From positions 8,233,001-8,297,000 of the forward strand of contig NZ_CP051680.1 of the NCBI RefSeq assembly GCF_012849095.1: a stretch of 64,000 nt of DNA. Reading direction: 5' to 3'. Below are positions 63,799 to 64,000 of the stretch, piece by piece; the first letter of the stretch is position 1, and each line of letters begins with the position of its first letter. The position numbers and the translations under genes are program-made. Source of the DNA: Cohnella herbarum. GTDB lineage: Bacteria; Bacillota; Bacilli; Paenibacillales; Paenibacillaceae. Under the pieces are notes generated by a model that had not been told where the DNA came from, ran no database searches, and saw only the letters and a program-made list of their open reading frames with translations.

Positions 63799-64000
63799 AT
63801 GCGCATGATGCCGATTTCCTTAAGTCGGCCGGGCATGAAACTGGCCAAAAAAATATACTCCGACGATGGCATCGTGCTATTGGCTGAAGGAGTCGAGCTG
63901 ACCTCTTCGCTCATCCGCCGGTTGGGAGAATGCGGCATTAGTTTTCTCTACGTTCAAGACGCGAGATTCGACGATTTGGTCGTTCCGGAGCTATTAAGCG
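63799..64000 (+). CDS. HD-GYP-type protein, N-terminal part (runs off window)
   Basis: The visible 67 codons read MRMMPISLSRPGMKLAKKIY, then SDDGIVLLAEGVELTSSLIRRLGECGISFLYV. This is the small N-terminal domain found before HD-GYP domains and resembles the start of the 52178-53230 protein. Three ATGs (63799, 63805, 63808) lie downstream of AGGAGG at 63781; spacing is loose for all of them. The catalytic part is outside the window, so the call rests on the N-terminal domain only. Confidence 0.65.
   Translation, partial: MRMMPISLSRPGMKLAKKIYSDDGIVLLAEGVELTSSLIRRLGECGISFLYVQDARFDDLVVPELLS

Overview
The window looks like chromosomal DNA of an endospore-forming member of the Firmicutes, most likely Paenibacillaceae (Paenibacillus or Cohnella type). 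The evidence is an alpha/beta-type small acid-soluble spore protein with a sigma-G-like promoter, a sufCDSUB operon with SufU, Gram-positive type lipoproteins, many AraC-controlled sugar ABC systems without their own ATPase, and strong Shine-Dalgarno sites with frequent TTG and GTG starts. I recognised no rRNA, tRNA, CRISPR array, prophage or insertion sequence.

Layout. 1-393: the 5' part of an iron-linked AraC-type regulator behind a near-perfect Fur box. 540-8089: a probable hydroxyproline/proline-peptide catabolic cluster, with a multi-subunit flavin/iron-sulfur dehydrogenase, an M24 (Xaa-Pro) peptidase broken by a one-base frameshift, a sigma-54 activator, a DAO-type flavoenzyme, a hydroxyproline epimerase and a divergent epimerase paralogue. 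Two divergent consensus -24/-12 promoters lie at 2450-2534. 8106-10074: AraC and LacI regulators. 10075-15698: a maltodextrin ABC operon with an alpha-amylase lipoprotein, preceded by LacI-type operators and repeats. 16106-17515: an unassigned transporter behind a 400-base leader. 17546-17770: an array of 51-bp hairpin repeats. 17885-19633: a neopullulanase/cyclomaltodextrinase. 19911-22398: an ECF sigma factor, its DUF4179 partner and a DUF1802 protein. 22609-27801: sufCDSUB.

28001-49806 is a large glycan-use locus: a heparinase-II/III-like lyase, an esterase, a sugar-binding lipoprotein, a 972-residue protein fusing beta-sandwich-like domains to a solute-binding domain, two permease pairs, an NHL/TPR membrane-anchored protein, a YIP1-type membrane protein, a DUF5696 protein, two tandem GH42-like enzymes, an AraC regulator and an exported clan-A hydrolase. 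From 31157 the genes are nearly contiguous and could be one operon of about 18.6 kb. This is the best candidate in the window for a poorly described system.

49810-53230: ATP-dependent DNA ligase, spore protein, NlpC/P60 lipoprotein and HD-GYP protein. 53475-58229: an amino-sugar/tagatose-phosphate operon (AgaS-like SIS protein, DeoR regulator, ROK kinase, class II aldolase, PfkB kinase) behind a perfect 35-bp palindrome. It could consume sugars released by the glycan locus. 58245-61166: molybdenum cofactor genes, including a MoaD-MoaE fusion. 61179-63638: a small ORF coupled to a 5'-nucleotidase-family protein, then uppP. 63799 to the end: the start of a second HD-GYP-type protein.
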